From: an uncultured Planctomycetaceae bacterium
Lineage (GTDB): Bacteria; Planctomycetota; Planctomycetia; Planctomycetales; Planctomycetaceae
Direction of reading: 5' to 3'
Assembly: GCA_903823545.1 (NCBI GenBank)
Contig: CAIJTL010000840.1
Coordinates: 1 to 7,198 of the forward strand
DNA length: 7,198 nt
Below, piece by piece: positions 1 through 5,932 of this stretch; position 1 is the first letter of the stretch, and each line of letters starts with the position of its first letter. The notes beneath the pieces were generated by a model that was given only the letters and a program-made list of their open reading frames with translations, ran no database searches and was not told the origin of the DNA. Made by a program: the position numbers and the translations under genes.

Positions 1-33
1 CTTCGGAGGTCTTCGAGTTTTGATAATCGCACT

Positions 34-2169
34 TTATTCAGCAGCGTCCGTCGGTGTTCCATTCGCTGCGGCGGCCGCTTGAGCTCGCTCAATCAGAATC
101 GCTTTGCGAGAAAGCTTTACGCGATTCTGGTCGTCGACCGCGATGACTTTGACTTCGATGATGTCGCCAATCTTACAGACGTCTGCCACCGACTTCACAA
201 ATCCTTCGGCTAATTCGCTGATGTGACATAGTCCGTCTTTGCCTGGAGCAATCTCGACGAACGCTCCAAAGTCCTTCACAGAGCAAACCTTGCCGGTGTA
301 GACACGACCGACCTTGATATCTTCGGTCAGCGCTTCAACGCGAGAGATCGCCATTTCCATGCCTGCCGCATTGCGACCGGCGATCGTGACCGTTCCATCT
401 TCGGCAACGTCGAGTTGTGTTTGCGATTCTTCTTGAATCGCGCGGATTGTCTTGCCGCCTGGGCCGATCAAGAGTCCGATCTTTTCTGGGTCAATCTTGA
501 CCTGGTGCAAGCGTGGAGCGTGCAGCGAAAGGTCTGTTCGAGGACGACCGATCGACTTGAGCATCGTTTTGAGAAGTTCACGACGTGCTTCATAGGCTTG
601 CTTCAACGTGTCGCGAATGATCGGCTCGTTGATGCCGTCGATCTTCAGATCGAGCTGAATACCGGTGATACCTTTGCCGGTGCCAGCCACCTTGAAGTCC
701 ATGTCGCCGAAGTGGTCTTCGTCGCCCATGATGTCGGTGAGCAACGTGTATTTGTCGCCCTCTTTCACGAGACCAATCGAGATACCTGCGACCGGTTGAG
801 TGATCGGCACGCCCGCGTCCATCAACGCGAGGGTCGCACTGCAAACCGAAGCCATTGAACTGCTGCCGTTCGATTCCATGATGTCGGAGATCACGCGAAT
901 CGTGTAGGGGAATTTTTCGGCACTGGGGATGACCCAATGCACCGAGCGTTCCGCCAAAGCACCGTGACCAATTTCTCGACGTCCTGGAGCACGAATCGGT
1001 CGGCATTCCCCGACTGAGTAGGACGGGAAATTGTAGTCCAGCATGAACCGCTTCTCGTACTCTTCAACCGGGCCGTCCACTTTCTGGGTATCACGACCGG
1101 TACCGAGAGTGATCTGAGCCAGAGATTGAGTTTCGCCGCGAGTGAAGACGGCTGAACCGTGAATTCGCGGAATCAATCCGACTTCGCAGGAGACAGCGCG
1201 AAGATCGCCAATCTTGCGACCGTCCAAGCGAGTCCCTTCAAGAATCAAATCGCGAACAGCGCGGGATTCCAATGCACCAAACGCTTCCGAGAAATCTTTC
1301 TTACTGCCAACAGTCGGGTCAGCACCTTCCGGAAAGTATTTCGCCTTGAGTGCGTCCTTGATGGCATCGGTTCCAGCGTGACGTTCGGCCTTCTTGGTGT
1401 TCGCCTTCGCGGCCTTGAGCTGTGCGTAAACTTCGCTCTTTAACAAAGCTGTGAACGGGTTCTCAGCACGAACTGGTGCTGGAGTCTTTTGCTTACCGAC
1501 TTTGGCGCAGAGTTCTTCTTGCAGTTCACAAATCTTGGCGATCTCACGTTGAGCCAACATGATCGCGTCAGCCATTTGGTCTTCCGGGAGTTGATCCGCA
1601 AAGCCTTCGATCATCAGGACCGAGTCCTTGCTGCCCGCAACAACCAAATCGAGTCGGCTCGCTTTTGTTTGTTCAAGCGTCGGCATCACAACGAATTGGT
1701 CATCGATCAACCCGATACGAACGGCCCCAATTGGACCGTTGAAAGGAACGGGAGCGAGCATCAAAGCAGCGCTGGCGCCATTGATCGACAGTACGTCGGG
1801 ATCGTTCTCGCCATCAACCGAGAGAACGTTCGACATGACCTGGACTTCGTCGTAATACCCCTCTGGGAACAATGGGCGAATCGGTCGGTCGGTCAAACGA
1901 GCAGTCAAAATTTCGCGAGTCGACGGCCGGCTTTCTCGCTTTAAGAATCCGCCGGGGAACTTTCCGGCAGCCGCGAATCGCTCCCGGTAATCGACCGTGA
2001 GCGGGAAGAAATCCTGATCTGCTGAGCGGGGCGGGCCACTGACAGTCGCCACGAACACCCAAGTTTCGCCATATTGAACAACTACAGCTCCATGAGCCTG
2101 CTTGGCCAGTTCACCGGTCTCGAACTTAAGTGCCCGACCGCCAATTTCACGTTCAACTGTTACTTTCAC
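34..2169 (-). CDS. pnp: Polyribonucleotide nucleotidyltransferase (PNPase)
   Basis: A 711-residue protein, full length for bacterial PNPase, the phosphate-dependent 3'-to-5' exoribonuclease that degrades mRNA as a homotrimer, often in the RNA degradosome. The order is RNase PH domain 1 (about 10-145), an all-helical linker (about 150-310), catalytic RNase PH domain 2 (about 312-545), KH domain (about 553-612, GPGG loop at 569-572) and S1 domain (about 619-690). In domain 2 I see TRGETQ (343-348), PGRREIGHGALAERS (395-409), SNGSSS (433-438) and GDEDHFGDMDFK (482-493). By comparison with E. coli, D485, D491 and K493 match the metal-binding and catalytic D486, D492 and K494. The start is GTG, supported by AGGA seven bases upstream. 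The tail is alanine-rich and weakly conserved. It is the last gene of the minus-strand block, downstream of rpsO. No terminator is visible in the 33 bases left after the TAA stop. Confidence 0.98.
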   Translation of the reverse strand: MKVTVEREIGGRALKFETGELAKQAHGAVVVQYGETWVFVATVSGPPRSADQDFFPLTVDYRERFAAAGKFPGGFLKRESRPSTREILTARLTDRPIRPLFPEGYYDEVQVMSNVLSVDGENDPDVLSINGASAALMLAPVPFNGPIGAVRIGLIDDQFVVMPTLEQTKASRLDLVVAGSKDSVLMIEGFADQLPEDQMADAIMLAQREIAKICELQEELCAKVGKQKTPAPVRAENPFTALLKSEVYAQLKAAKANTKKAERHAGTDAIKDALKAKYFPEGADPTVGSKKDFSEAFGALESRAVRDLILEGTRLDGRKIGDLRAVSCEVGLIPRIHGSAVFTRGETQSLAQITLGTGRDTQKVDGPVEEYEKRFMLDYNFPSYSVGECRPIRAPGRREIGHGALAERSVHWVIPSAEKFPYTIRVISDIMESNGSSSMASVCSATLALMDAGVPITQPVAGISIGLVKEGDKYTLLTDIMGDEDHFGDMDFKVAGTGKGITGIQLDLKIDGINEPIIRDTLKQAYEARRELLKTMLKSIGRPRTDLSLHAPRLHQVKIDPEKIGLLIGPGGKTIRAIQEESQTQLDVAEDGTVTIAGRNAAGMEMAISRVEALTEDIKVGRVYTGKVCSVKDFGAFVEIAPGKDGLCHISELAEGFVKSVADVCKIGDIIEVKVIAVDDQNRVKLSRKAILIERAQAAAAANGTPTDAAE

Positions 2170-2176
2170 GTTGTTT

Positions 2177-2180
2177 TCCT
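2177..2180 (-). promoter_or_regulatory. Ribosome binding site of pnp
   Basis: AGGA on the minus strand, seven bases before the GTG at 2167-2169. It supports GTG as the real pnp start, since no in-frame ATG is needed to give the conserved N-terminus MKVTVEREIGG. Confidence 0.6.
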
Positions 2181-2212
2181 ACTCTGCCTGTGTCTGTGAT
2201 CCATGACATCGC

Positions 2213-2280
2213 AACGACAGCGACGTCCCATTGAAAGGCCCAAAGCCAAATCAGAAAGGCGAGCGTCGTTCGTAATGGAC
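2213..2280 (-). promoter_or_regulatory. Possible structured leader of pnp
   Basis: Two complementary pairs lie in the leader just upstream of pnp. AACGAC at 2213-2218 is complementary to GTCGTT at 2265-2270. GTCCCATT at 2225-2232 pairs with AATGGAC at 2274-2280 if one C is bulged. The two pairings cross, so they would form either a pseudoknot or two alternative folds. In E. coli a leader stem is the target of RNase III/PNPase autoregulation. A similar role here is inference only, because the stems are short and the loops long. Confidence 0.25.
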
Positions 2281-2299
2281 TCACTGCGCAGGCTCACGC

Positions 2300-2313
2300 G
2301 GTCTGCGTAGACC
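2300..2313 (-). repeat. Small inverted repeat in rpsO-pnp spacer
   Basis: GGTCT (2300-2304) and AGACC (2309-2313) form a perfect 5-bp stem with a 4-nt loop. It is one of several stem-loops in this spacer. It has no T-run after it on the minus strand, so it is not a terminator by itself. Confidence 0.35.
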
Positions 2314-2318
2314 AACCC

Positions 2319-2352
2319 GAAACAAACTCCCATTTAAGCTTGCAAATGAGAG
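2319..2352 (-). terminator. Terminator-like or processing hairpin between rpsO and pnp
   Basis: Read on the minus strand, CUCUCAUUU (2352-2344) pairs with AAAUGGGAG (2335-2327) over nine positions with one U-G wobble and an 8-nt loop. It is followed at once by UUUGUUUC. This layout is that of a weak intrinsic terminator or attenuator, and it could equally be a processing site. It lies 61 bases after the rpsO stop and would let S15 be made in excess of PNPase. The stem is only half GC, so read-through into pnp is expected. Confidence 0.45.
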
Positions 2353-2354
2353 TA

Positions 2355-2368
2355 GGCCAAAACTGGCC
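2355..2368 (-). repeat. Small inverted repeat in rpsO-pnp spacer
   Basis: GGCCA (2355-2359) and TGGCC (2364-2368) form a perfect, GC-rich 5-bp stem with a 4-nt loop. It lies two bases from the terminator-like hairpin on its pnp side, so the two could stack in the same transcript. Confidence 0.4.
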
Positions 2369-2383
2369 GGTCGAGTAGAGCTT

Positions 2384-2408
2384 GAAAAACAACGACGCCT
2401 CGCGGGCG
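2384..2408 (-). terminator. Weak hairpin with T-rich tail just after rpsO
   Basis: On the minus strand CGCC (2408-2405), a 5-nt loop and GGCG (2399-2396) are followed by TCGTTGTTTTTC. The stem has only four pairs, which is short for an intrinsic terminator, but it begins five bases after the rpsO TAG and has a T-rich tail. It could slow or trim the rpsO transcript 3' end. Confidence 0.28.
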
Positions 2409-2413
2409 GCGGG

Positions 2414-2683
2414 CTACTTACGCAATTCGAGCTTTTCCAAAATCGTCTGATAGCTGGCAACATTGACCCGCTTCAGGTAATCGAGAAGGCGACGGCGACG
2501 ACTCACCATCATCAACAATCCGCGGCGACTGGCGTGATCCTTCACGTGCCCCTTGATGTGGCCAGTCAAGCCGTTAATTCGAGCCGTCAACATCGCGATT
2601 TGAACTTCCGGCGAGCCTGTATCGGCCTCCGACCGGGCGTAACCACGAATTAACTCTGTCTTCCGTTCTTTTGTCAGCGACAT
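2414..2683 (-). CDS. rpsO: 30S ribosomal protein S15
   Basis: This 89-residue protein has the usual length of bacterial S15, a primary binder of 16S rRNA in the central domain that nucleates platform assembly of the small subunit. The family pattern is clear: the N-terminal helix ending in a TGSPEVQIA segment (22-30), the [22 protein letters not shown] region (36-57) with its conserved histidines and SRR, and the basic [10 protein letters not shown] helix (61-70). The ATG start has AGGAAGG four bases upstream (2688-2694). It precedes pnp, an order conserved across many bacteria. In E. coli S15 represses its own translation by binding the mRNA leader, but no matching leader structure is recognisable here. 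Confidence 0.98.
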   Translation of the reverse strand: MSLTKERKTELIRGYARSEADTGSPEVQIAMLTARINGLTGHIKGHVKDHASRRGLLMMVSRRRRLLDYLKRVNVASYQTILEKLELRK

Positions 2684-2735
2684 TGCACCTTCCTACGCAC
2701 CGTAATCGTTTAACACTGATTCATGAGTGGCCCGT

Positions 2736-2763
2736 ACTCTATCAACCGTTCGCCAAGATTCAA
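2736..2763 (-). promoter_or_regulatory. Weak candidate promoter for rpsO
   Basis: On the minus strand TTGAAT (2763-2758) and TAGAGT (2741-2736) are separated by 16 bases. Each matches the sigma70-type boxes at four of six positions. The -35 box overlaps the stop codon of the upstream helix-hairpin-helix gene. Such matches are common by chance. It is listed because the 76-bp gap could let rpsO be transcribed separately from the genes upstream. Confidence 0.2.
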
Positions 2764-3221
2764 TCTCGCGCGGTATCCGGTTTTGACTCTACGTTCTTAT
2801 CGACGTCATTGGTGACGCGCAGATATGGTTGTATTCGCTCTAGAGTCTTGGGGCCGATCCCTTTGACGCGTTGAATATCCGAAAAACCCCGAAACGGGCC
2901 ATTTGCATCTCGATCTTCAACAATTTTGCGGGCAGTCGTTTCACCGATCCCTTCAATCTGAGCCCACTCGATGCAACTGGCGCTGTTGATATCAATCCGA
3001 TAGTCATACTGCCGTGCCGCGTGGCGATCGATCTCCAGCGGGACCGCACCCCAGCCACTCAGTCGGAGCCAGTTGATCGTAACCAAGACTAGAAAAACGC
3101 CGACAAACACAGTGACAAATGTCTGATCGTGGCTCTTCAACCAAAACCAAGATCTGAGCAACTTGTTTTCTTCTTGAGTCTGTGCCACGGCTTGTTGAGT
3201 GGCCTGCGACTGGTCAGACAT
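2760..3221 (-). CDS. Membrane-anchored helix-hairpin-helix protein, ComEA-like
   Basis: The protein has 153 residues. A glutamine-rich N-terminus (1-22) is followed by one hydrophobic segment (about 34-52) and then a C-terminal tandem helix-hairpin-helix region: INSASCIEWAQIEGIG (78-93) and SDIQRVKGIG (114-123), each hairpin carrying GIG. This is the ComEA/HhH-1 double motif that binds DNA backbone without sequence specificity. The architecture of one N-terminal anchor plus external HhH domain matches ComEA, the envelope DNA receptor of natural transformation, but the linker is short and no other competence gene is in view. The ATG has a strong GGAGG six bases upstream. Its start lies 21 bp after the DUF1501 stop, so the two are probably co-transcribed. 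An alternative role is a general envelope or nucleoid DNA-binding protein. Confidence 0.8.
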   Translation of the reverse strand: MSDQSQATQQAVAQTQEENKLLRSWFWLKSHDQTFVTVFVGVFLVLVTINWLRLSGWGAVPLEIDRHAARQYDYRIDINSASCIEWAQIEGIGETTARKIVEDRDANGPFRGFSDIQRVKGIGPKTLERIQPYLRVTNDVDKNVESKPDTARD

Positions 3222-3242
3222 GTCGAACCTCCGTCGCCTTAA

Positions 3243-4673
3243 TCAGGCCAGAACTTCCTCGATGACCTGGCCACCTTGTCCAATTTCGACCGGGCGCCCT
3301 GCGTGATCGGAGACTCGAGTTTCTGGATCGATGCCGAGACAACGGTAAATGGTCGCATTCAAATCGGCCGGACGAAGTGGTTTGTCTTTGACGTAAGCCG
3401 CTTGTGAATCGGACGCACCGTAAACCGTTCCGCCGCGAACTCCTGCCCCGGCTAGCAAAGAGCCATAACAATTCGTCCAATGATCTCGGCCTGAATTACC
3501 GTTGATTCGCGGCGTTCGGCCCATTTCACTCGTAACGACTACCAGTGTTTCGTCCAGCAATCCACGAGCATCTAAGTCTTCCATCAATGCCGAATATGTC
3601 TGATCGAACCCCGGAAGCTTGTTGTTTTTCAGAATGTGGAAATTCTTGACGTGCGTGTCCCACGCGTCGTAATCGACGTTGACCGGTCCCCAGAACAAAT
3701 CCCAAGTGACATTCACGAATCGAACGCCTTGCTCTATGAGCCGCCGAGCAATGAGCGTTGAGTTTCCGAACAAGGTCTTGCCGTAGCGATCAACTGTTCG
3801 TGGATCTTCGAGACTCACATCGAAAGCGGTTCGCAACTTTGACGAGGTCAGCACATCGAAGGCTCGTTGCTGATTTCGGTCATAAGATGCGACCGCAAGT
3901 CGCTTCTCGGCTTGTTTTCGTTGGTCATCAATCTGCTGCAACAGGGTTCGGCGCGAATTCAATCGATCGACGGTCATGCCATCTTGAAGCGAACTATTCG
4001 GTAGCGCTGGCGCTCCTCGAACGATCTGAGGATTACCCGGAAGCGGGGCAAACGAGTCTTTGTCGTAGAACGGTGTGCATTCTGTCGTCAGCGGATCGAA
4101 TCGCTTTCCGAGGAAACCGCCGTAGGGGCCAGATCGACGGAACGCCTGCCCCCATCCCAGCCAAACCGGCATATACACGTAATCGGGCAAGTTCTTTCGG
4201 CCGGCGTTCAAATACTCGCAGACCGACCCCATGCTGGGAGGATCCGTGTCGCGCGGATGCTGGTCCGGAGGCATCAGGTCGAAGCCTGTGTAACACGGCA
4301 GACAGTTGTGACACCCAGCCTTATGGTTGATTGACCGAATGAACGCCGTTCGGTGAGCCCACTTCGCAAACTGCGGCAAGTGTTCACAAACATCAATTCC
4401 CGGAACGTTGGAAGGAATCGGCTGAAATTCACCTCGCGTCTCAGAAGGGCCTTCCGGCTTCAGGTCATACATGTCTTGTGTTGCGGCACCGCCGAGTAAG
4501 AACAGAAATATGACGTTCTTCGCTTTCGCGTGACCGACAAGGCCGGCCTCTTCTGCAGCGAGCATTTGCGGCAGGCCGAATCCCCCGAGCATCGAAAGCG
4601 CGCCTGCCTTCAGGGTTTCGCGTCGAGTAACTCCATCACAGCACCGTCGCGGACTTCCGAGCATCGTTAGCAT
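3243..4673 (-). CDS. DUF1501 family protein with Tat-type signal
   Basis: The protein has 476 residues, typical for DUF1501, a family with an alkaline phosphatase/sulfatase-like fold that is expanded in planctomycetes. The substrate is unknown. The N-terminus has CDGVTRRETLKAG (12-24), a twin-arginine signal followed by a hydrophobic stretch, so export in folded form is likely. Core family features are the beta-strand NVIFLFLLGGAATQDMYDLKP (53-73), WDTH (338-341), VVVTSEMGRTPRING (378-392) and GRDHW (395-399), the last three carrying likely metal or substrate ligands. A CxxCxxC cluster (121-127) is an added feature. The ATG at 4671-4673 has GGAGGG nine bases upstream. A second ATG at codon 4 is less well spaced. 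It is unusual in lacking the DUF1549/DUF1553 cytochrome-type partner gene often found beside this family. Confidence 0.92.
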   Translation of the reverse strand: MLTMLGSPRRCCDGVTRRETLKAGALSMLGGFGLPQMLAAEEAGLVGHAKAKNVIFLFLLGGAATQDMYDLKPEGPSETRGEFQPIPSNVPGIDVCEHLPQFAKWAHRTAFIRSINHKAGCHNCLPCYTGFDLMPPDQHPRDTDPPSMGSVCEYLNAGRKNLPDYVYMPVWLGWGQAFRRSGPYGGFLGKRFDPLTTECTPFYDKDSFAPLPGNPQIVRGAPALPNSSLQDGMTVDRLNSRRTLLQQIDDQRKQAEKRLAVASYDRNQQRAFDVLTSSKLRTAFDVSLEDPRTVDRYGKTLFGNSTLIARRLIEQGVRFVNVTWDLFWGPVNVDYDAWDTHVKNFHILKNNKLPGFDQTYSALMEDLDARGLLDETLVVVTSEMGRTPRINGNSGRDHWTNCYGSLLAGAGVRGGTVYGASDSQAAYVKDKPLRPADLNATIYRCLGIDPETRVSDHAGRPVEIGQGGQVIEEVLA

Positions 4674-4711
4674 AATTCGAGACCCTCCATTAAACGCATC
4701 AGTGGCGACTT

Positions 4712-4741
4712 ATCATAATCGTCCATCGACTGGAGAACCAA
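4712..4741 (-). promoter_or_regulatory. Candidate promoter of the DUF1501-comEA-like unit
   Basis: On the minus strand a TTGGTT box (4741-4736) and a TATGAT box (4717-4712) are separated by 18 bases. The -10 box matches consensus at five of six positions and the -35 box at three. Transcription from here would leave a leader of about 30 bases before the DUF1501 ATG. It lies in the divergent gap where a promoter is needed. Confidence 0.35.
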
Positions 4742-4805
4742 GCGCGACTTGCGGTTTTGCTGCGAAAGAAGGATTTTGTGTCTAACCGAGCCTACGCAGC
4801 CCGTT

Positions 4806-4810
4806 GGAAG
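4806..4810 (+). promoter_or_regulatory. Ribosome binding site that sets the gmd start
   Basis: GGAAG sits seven bases before the ATG at 4818. The reading frame stays open upstream to an ATG at 4749, but that longer start would add 23 residues (MRFCCERR...) unlike the family, ahead of the Rossmann strand. The start at 4818 is therefore preferred. Confidence 0.65.
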
Positions 4811-4817
4811 ATTTTTT

Positions 4818-5807
4818 ATGACAGACAATTCCTCACGAGTCGCACTCATCACCGGCATTTCCGGGCAGGATGGCTATTACCTTTCAAAACTACTGATTCA
4901 GAAAGGCTATGTTGTCCACGGCCTGATCCCGTGTAATGCGCCTGGCATCGGCGAGCCTCCAGGGCTGAATCTGCATTACGGTGATTTGGCTGACGGCAGC
5001 AATTTTGGAACGCTGCTCGACGCGCTCAAACCAGACGAGATCTATAACCTCGCTGCACAAAGCCACGTGCGGCTTTCGTTCGATTTGCCAATCTACACGG
5101 CTGACGTCACCGGCGTTGGCGTGCTCCGGTGGTTGGAAGCAATTCGATTGCATCAGCAGCGAACTGGGCGGCAAGTCCGCTTCTATCAAGCATCTTCCAG
5201 CGAGATGTTTGGCAAAGTCACGACGCCGATTCAAAACGAACAAACACCGTTTCATCCACGTAGTCCGTATGCGTGTGCGAAGGTCTTTGGCTATTGGCAG
5301 ACGATCAATTACCGCGAGGCTTATGGTCTATTTGCCTGCAATGGCATTCTCTTTAACCATGAATCACCTCGCCGTGGCGAGGGCTTCGTGACCCGCAAAA
5401 TCACACAGGCGGCCGCGCGCATTAAGCTTGGCCTGCAAGACAAGCTGATGCTCGGCAACCTCGACTCACAACGCGATTGGGGGTTTGCCGGTGACTACGT
5501 CGACGCAATGTGGCGCATGCTGCAACAACCTCAACCGGATGATTACGTCGTAGCAACAGGTGAGACGCACACGATCCGTGAATTCCTGGATGCGGCCTTC
5601 GGACACCTCGACCTCGATTGGCGAAAGTATGTTGAACAAGACCCCCGTTTCATGCGTCCTGCGGAAGTCGACACACTGCGAGGCGATGCTAGCAAAGCGA
5701 AACGAGTTCTCGGCTGGGAGCCGAAAGTCTCGTTCCGTGAGCTTGCCGAAATGATGGTCGATGCAGACCTCGCATTCCAATCAGCTCTCAATGCTTCTAA
5801 AAAATGA
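4818..5807 (+). CDS. gmd: GDP-mannose 4,6-dehydratase, short form
   Basis: The 329 residues from the preferred start belong to the NAD(P)-dependent extended SDR family. The enzyme converts GDP-D-mannose to GDP-4-keto-6-deoxy-D-mannose, the branch point to GDP-fucose, GDP-rhamnose and related sugars of surface polysaccharides. I see the Rossmann motif TGISGQDG (12-19), HYGDLAD (53-59), YNLAAQSHV (76-84), QASSSEMFG (124-132), the catalytic set S127, E129, Y151 and K155 (YACAK), then [25 protein letters not shown] (164-188), [10 protein letters not shown] (219-228), ATGE (246-249) and [11 protein letters not shown] (280-290). The length and C-terminal half resemble the roughly 323-residue Pseudomonas type rather than the longer enterobacterial form. 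The odd point is at residues 36-45, where the usual Arg-Arg loop is replaced by [10 protein letters not shown]. No fucose synthase or RMD reductase lies next to it. Transcription is divergent from the DUF1501 unit. Confidence 0.9.
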   Translation: MTDNSSRVALITGISGQDGYYLSKLLIQKGYVVHGLIPCNAPGIGEPPGLNLHYGDLADGSNFGTLLDALKPDEIYNLAAQSHVRLSFDLPIYTADVTGVGVLRWLEAIRLHQQRTGRQVRFYQASSSEMFGKVTTPIQNEQTPFHPRSPYACAKVFGYWQTINYREAYGLFACNGILFNHESPRRGEGFVTRKITQAAARIKLGLQDKLMLGNLDSQRDWGFAGDYVDAMWRMLQQPQPDDYVVATGETHTIREFLDAAFGHLDLDWRKYVEQDPRFMRPAEVDTLRGDASKAKRVLGWEPKVSFRELAEMMVDADLAFQSALNASKK

Positions 5808-5821
5808 CCGATTGATATCGA

Positions 5822-5855
5822 CCAATAGCCATCAACGATGTTGCTTGATGGTTGG
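5822..5855 (+). terminator. Hairpin downstream of gmd, possible terminator
   Basis: CCATCAA (5829-5835) and TTGATGG (5845-5851) form a perfect 7-bp stem with a 9-nt loop. CCAA (5822-5825) and TTGG (5852-5855) extend it across a 3-nt bulge. It starts 14 bases after the gmd stop. There is no T-run after it, so it may act as a transcript 3' stabiliser or a factor-dependent end rather than an intrinsic terminator. The rest of the gap up to 5932 shows no clear promoter. Confidence 0.4.
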
Positions 5856-5932
5856 CCATTTGCTGTCGAAGCGAAGACACTGCTAGACGTTGCTCTTACT
5901 CCACGTGTTTCTACCAACCCGCCCCGTGATTC

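Noticed and set aside
69..92. GC-rich palindromes (GCGGCCGC and TTGAG/CTCAA arms) near the 3' end of pnp
   Set aside because: They lie within the alanine-rich tail coding region, and the stems are short with minimal loops. There is no terminator context, since they fall before the stop codon.
1878..1893. Tandem GGTC-type repeat in pnp
   Set aside because: It encodes the conserved LTDRPIRP segment of PNPase. The repeat follows from the amino acid sequence.
2886..2896. Hairpin CCCG-TTT-CGGG followed by GTTTTTC on the minus strand inside the ComEA-like gene, resembling an intrinsic terminator
   Set aside because: The stem has only four pairs, and the bases are dictated by the conserved NGPFRGF segment of the helix-hairpin-helix domain.
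3758..4330. Plus-strand open frame of 190 codons opposite the DUF1501 gene
   Set aside because: It is fully antisense to a well-supported gene, its translation resembles no family I recognise and it has no ribosome binding site context. It is a shadow of codon bias.
4667..4858. Minus-strand 63-codon frame whose stop overlaps the DUF1501 start (ATGCTAA)
   Set aside because: I considered a leader peptide or translationally coupled gene. It overlaps the gmd start, has no ribosome binding site at either possible ATG, and contains the likely promoter of DUF1501, so coding is unlikely.
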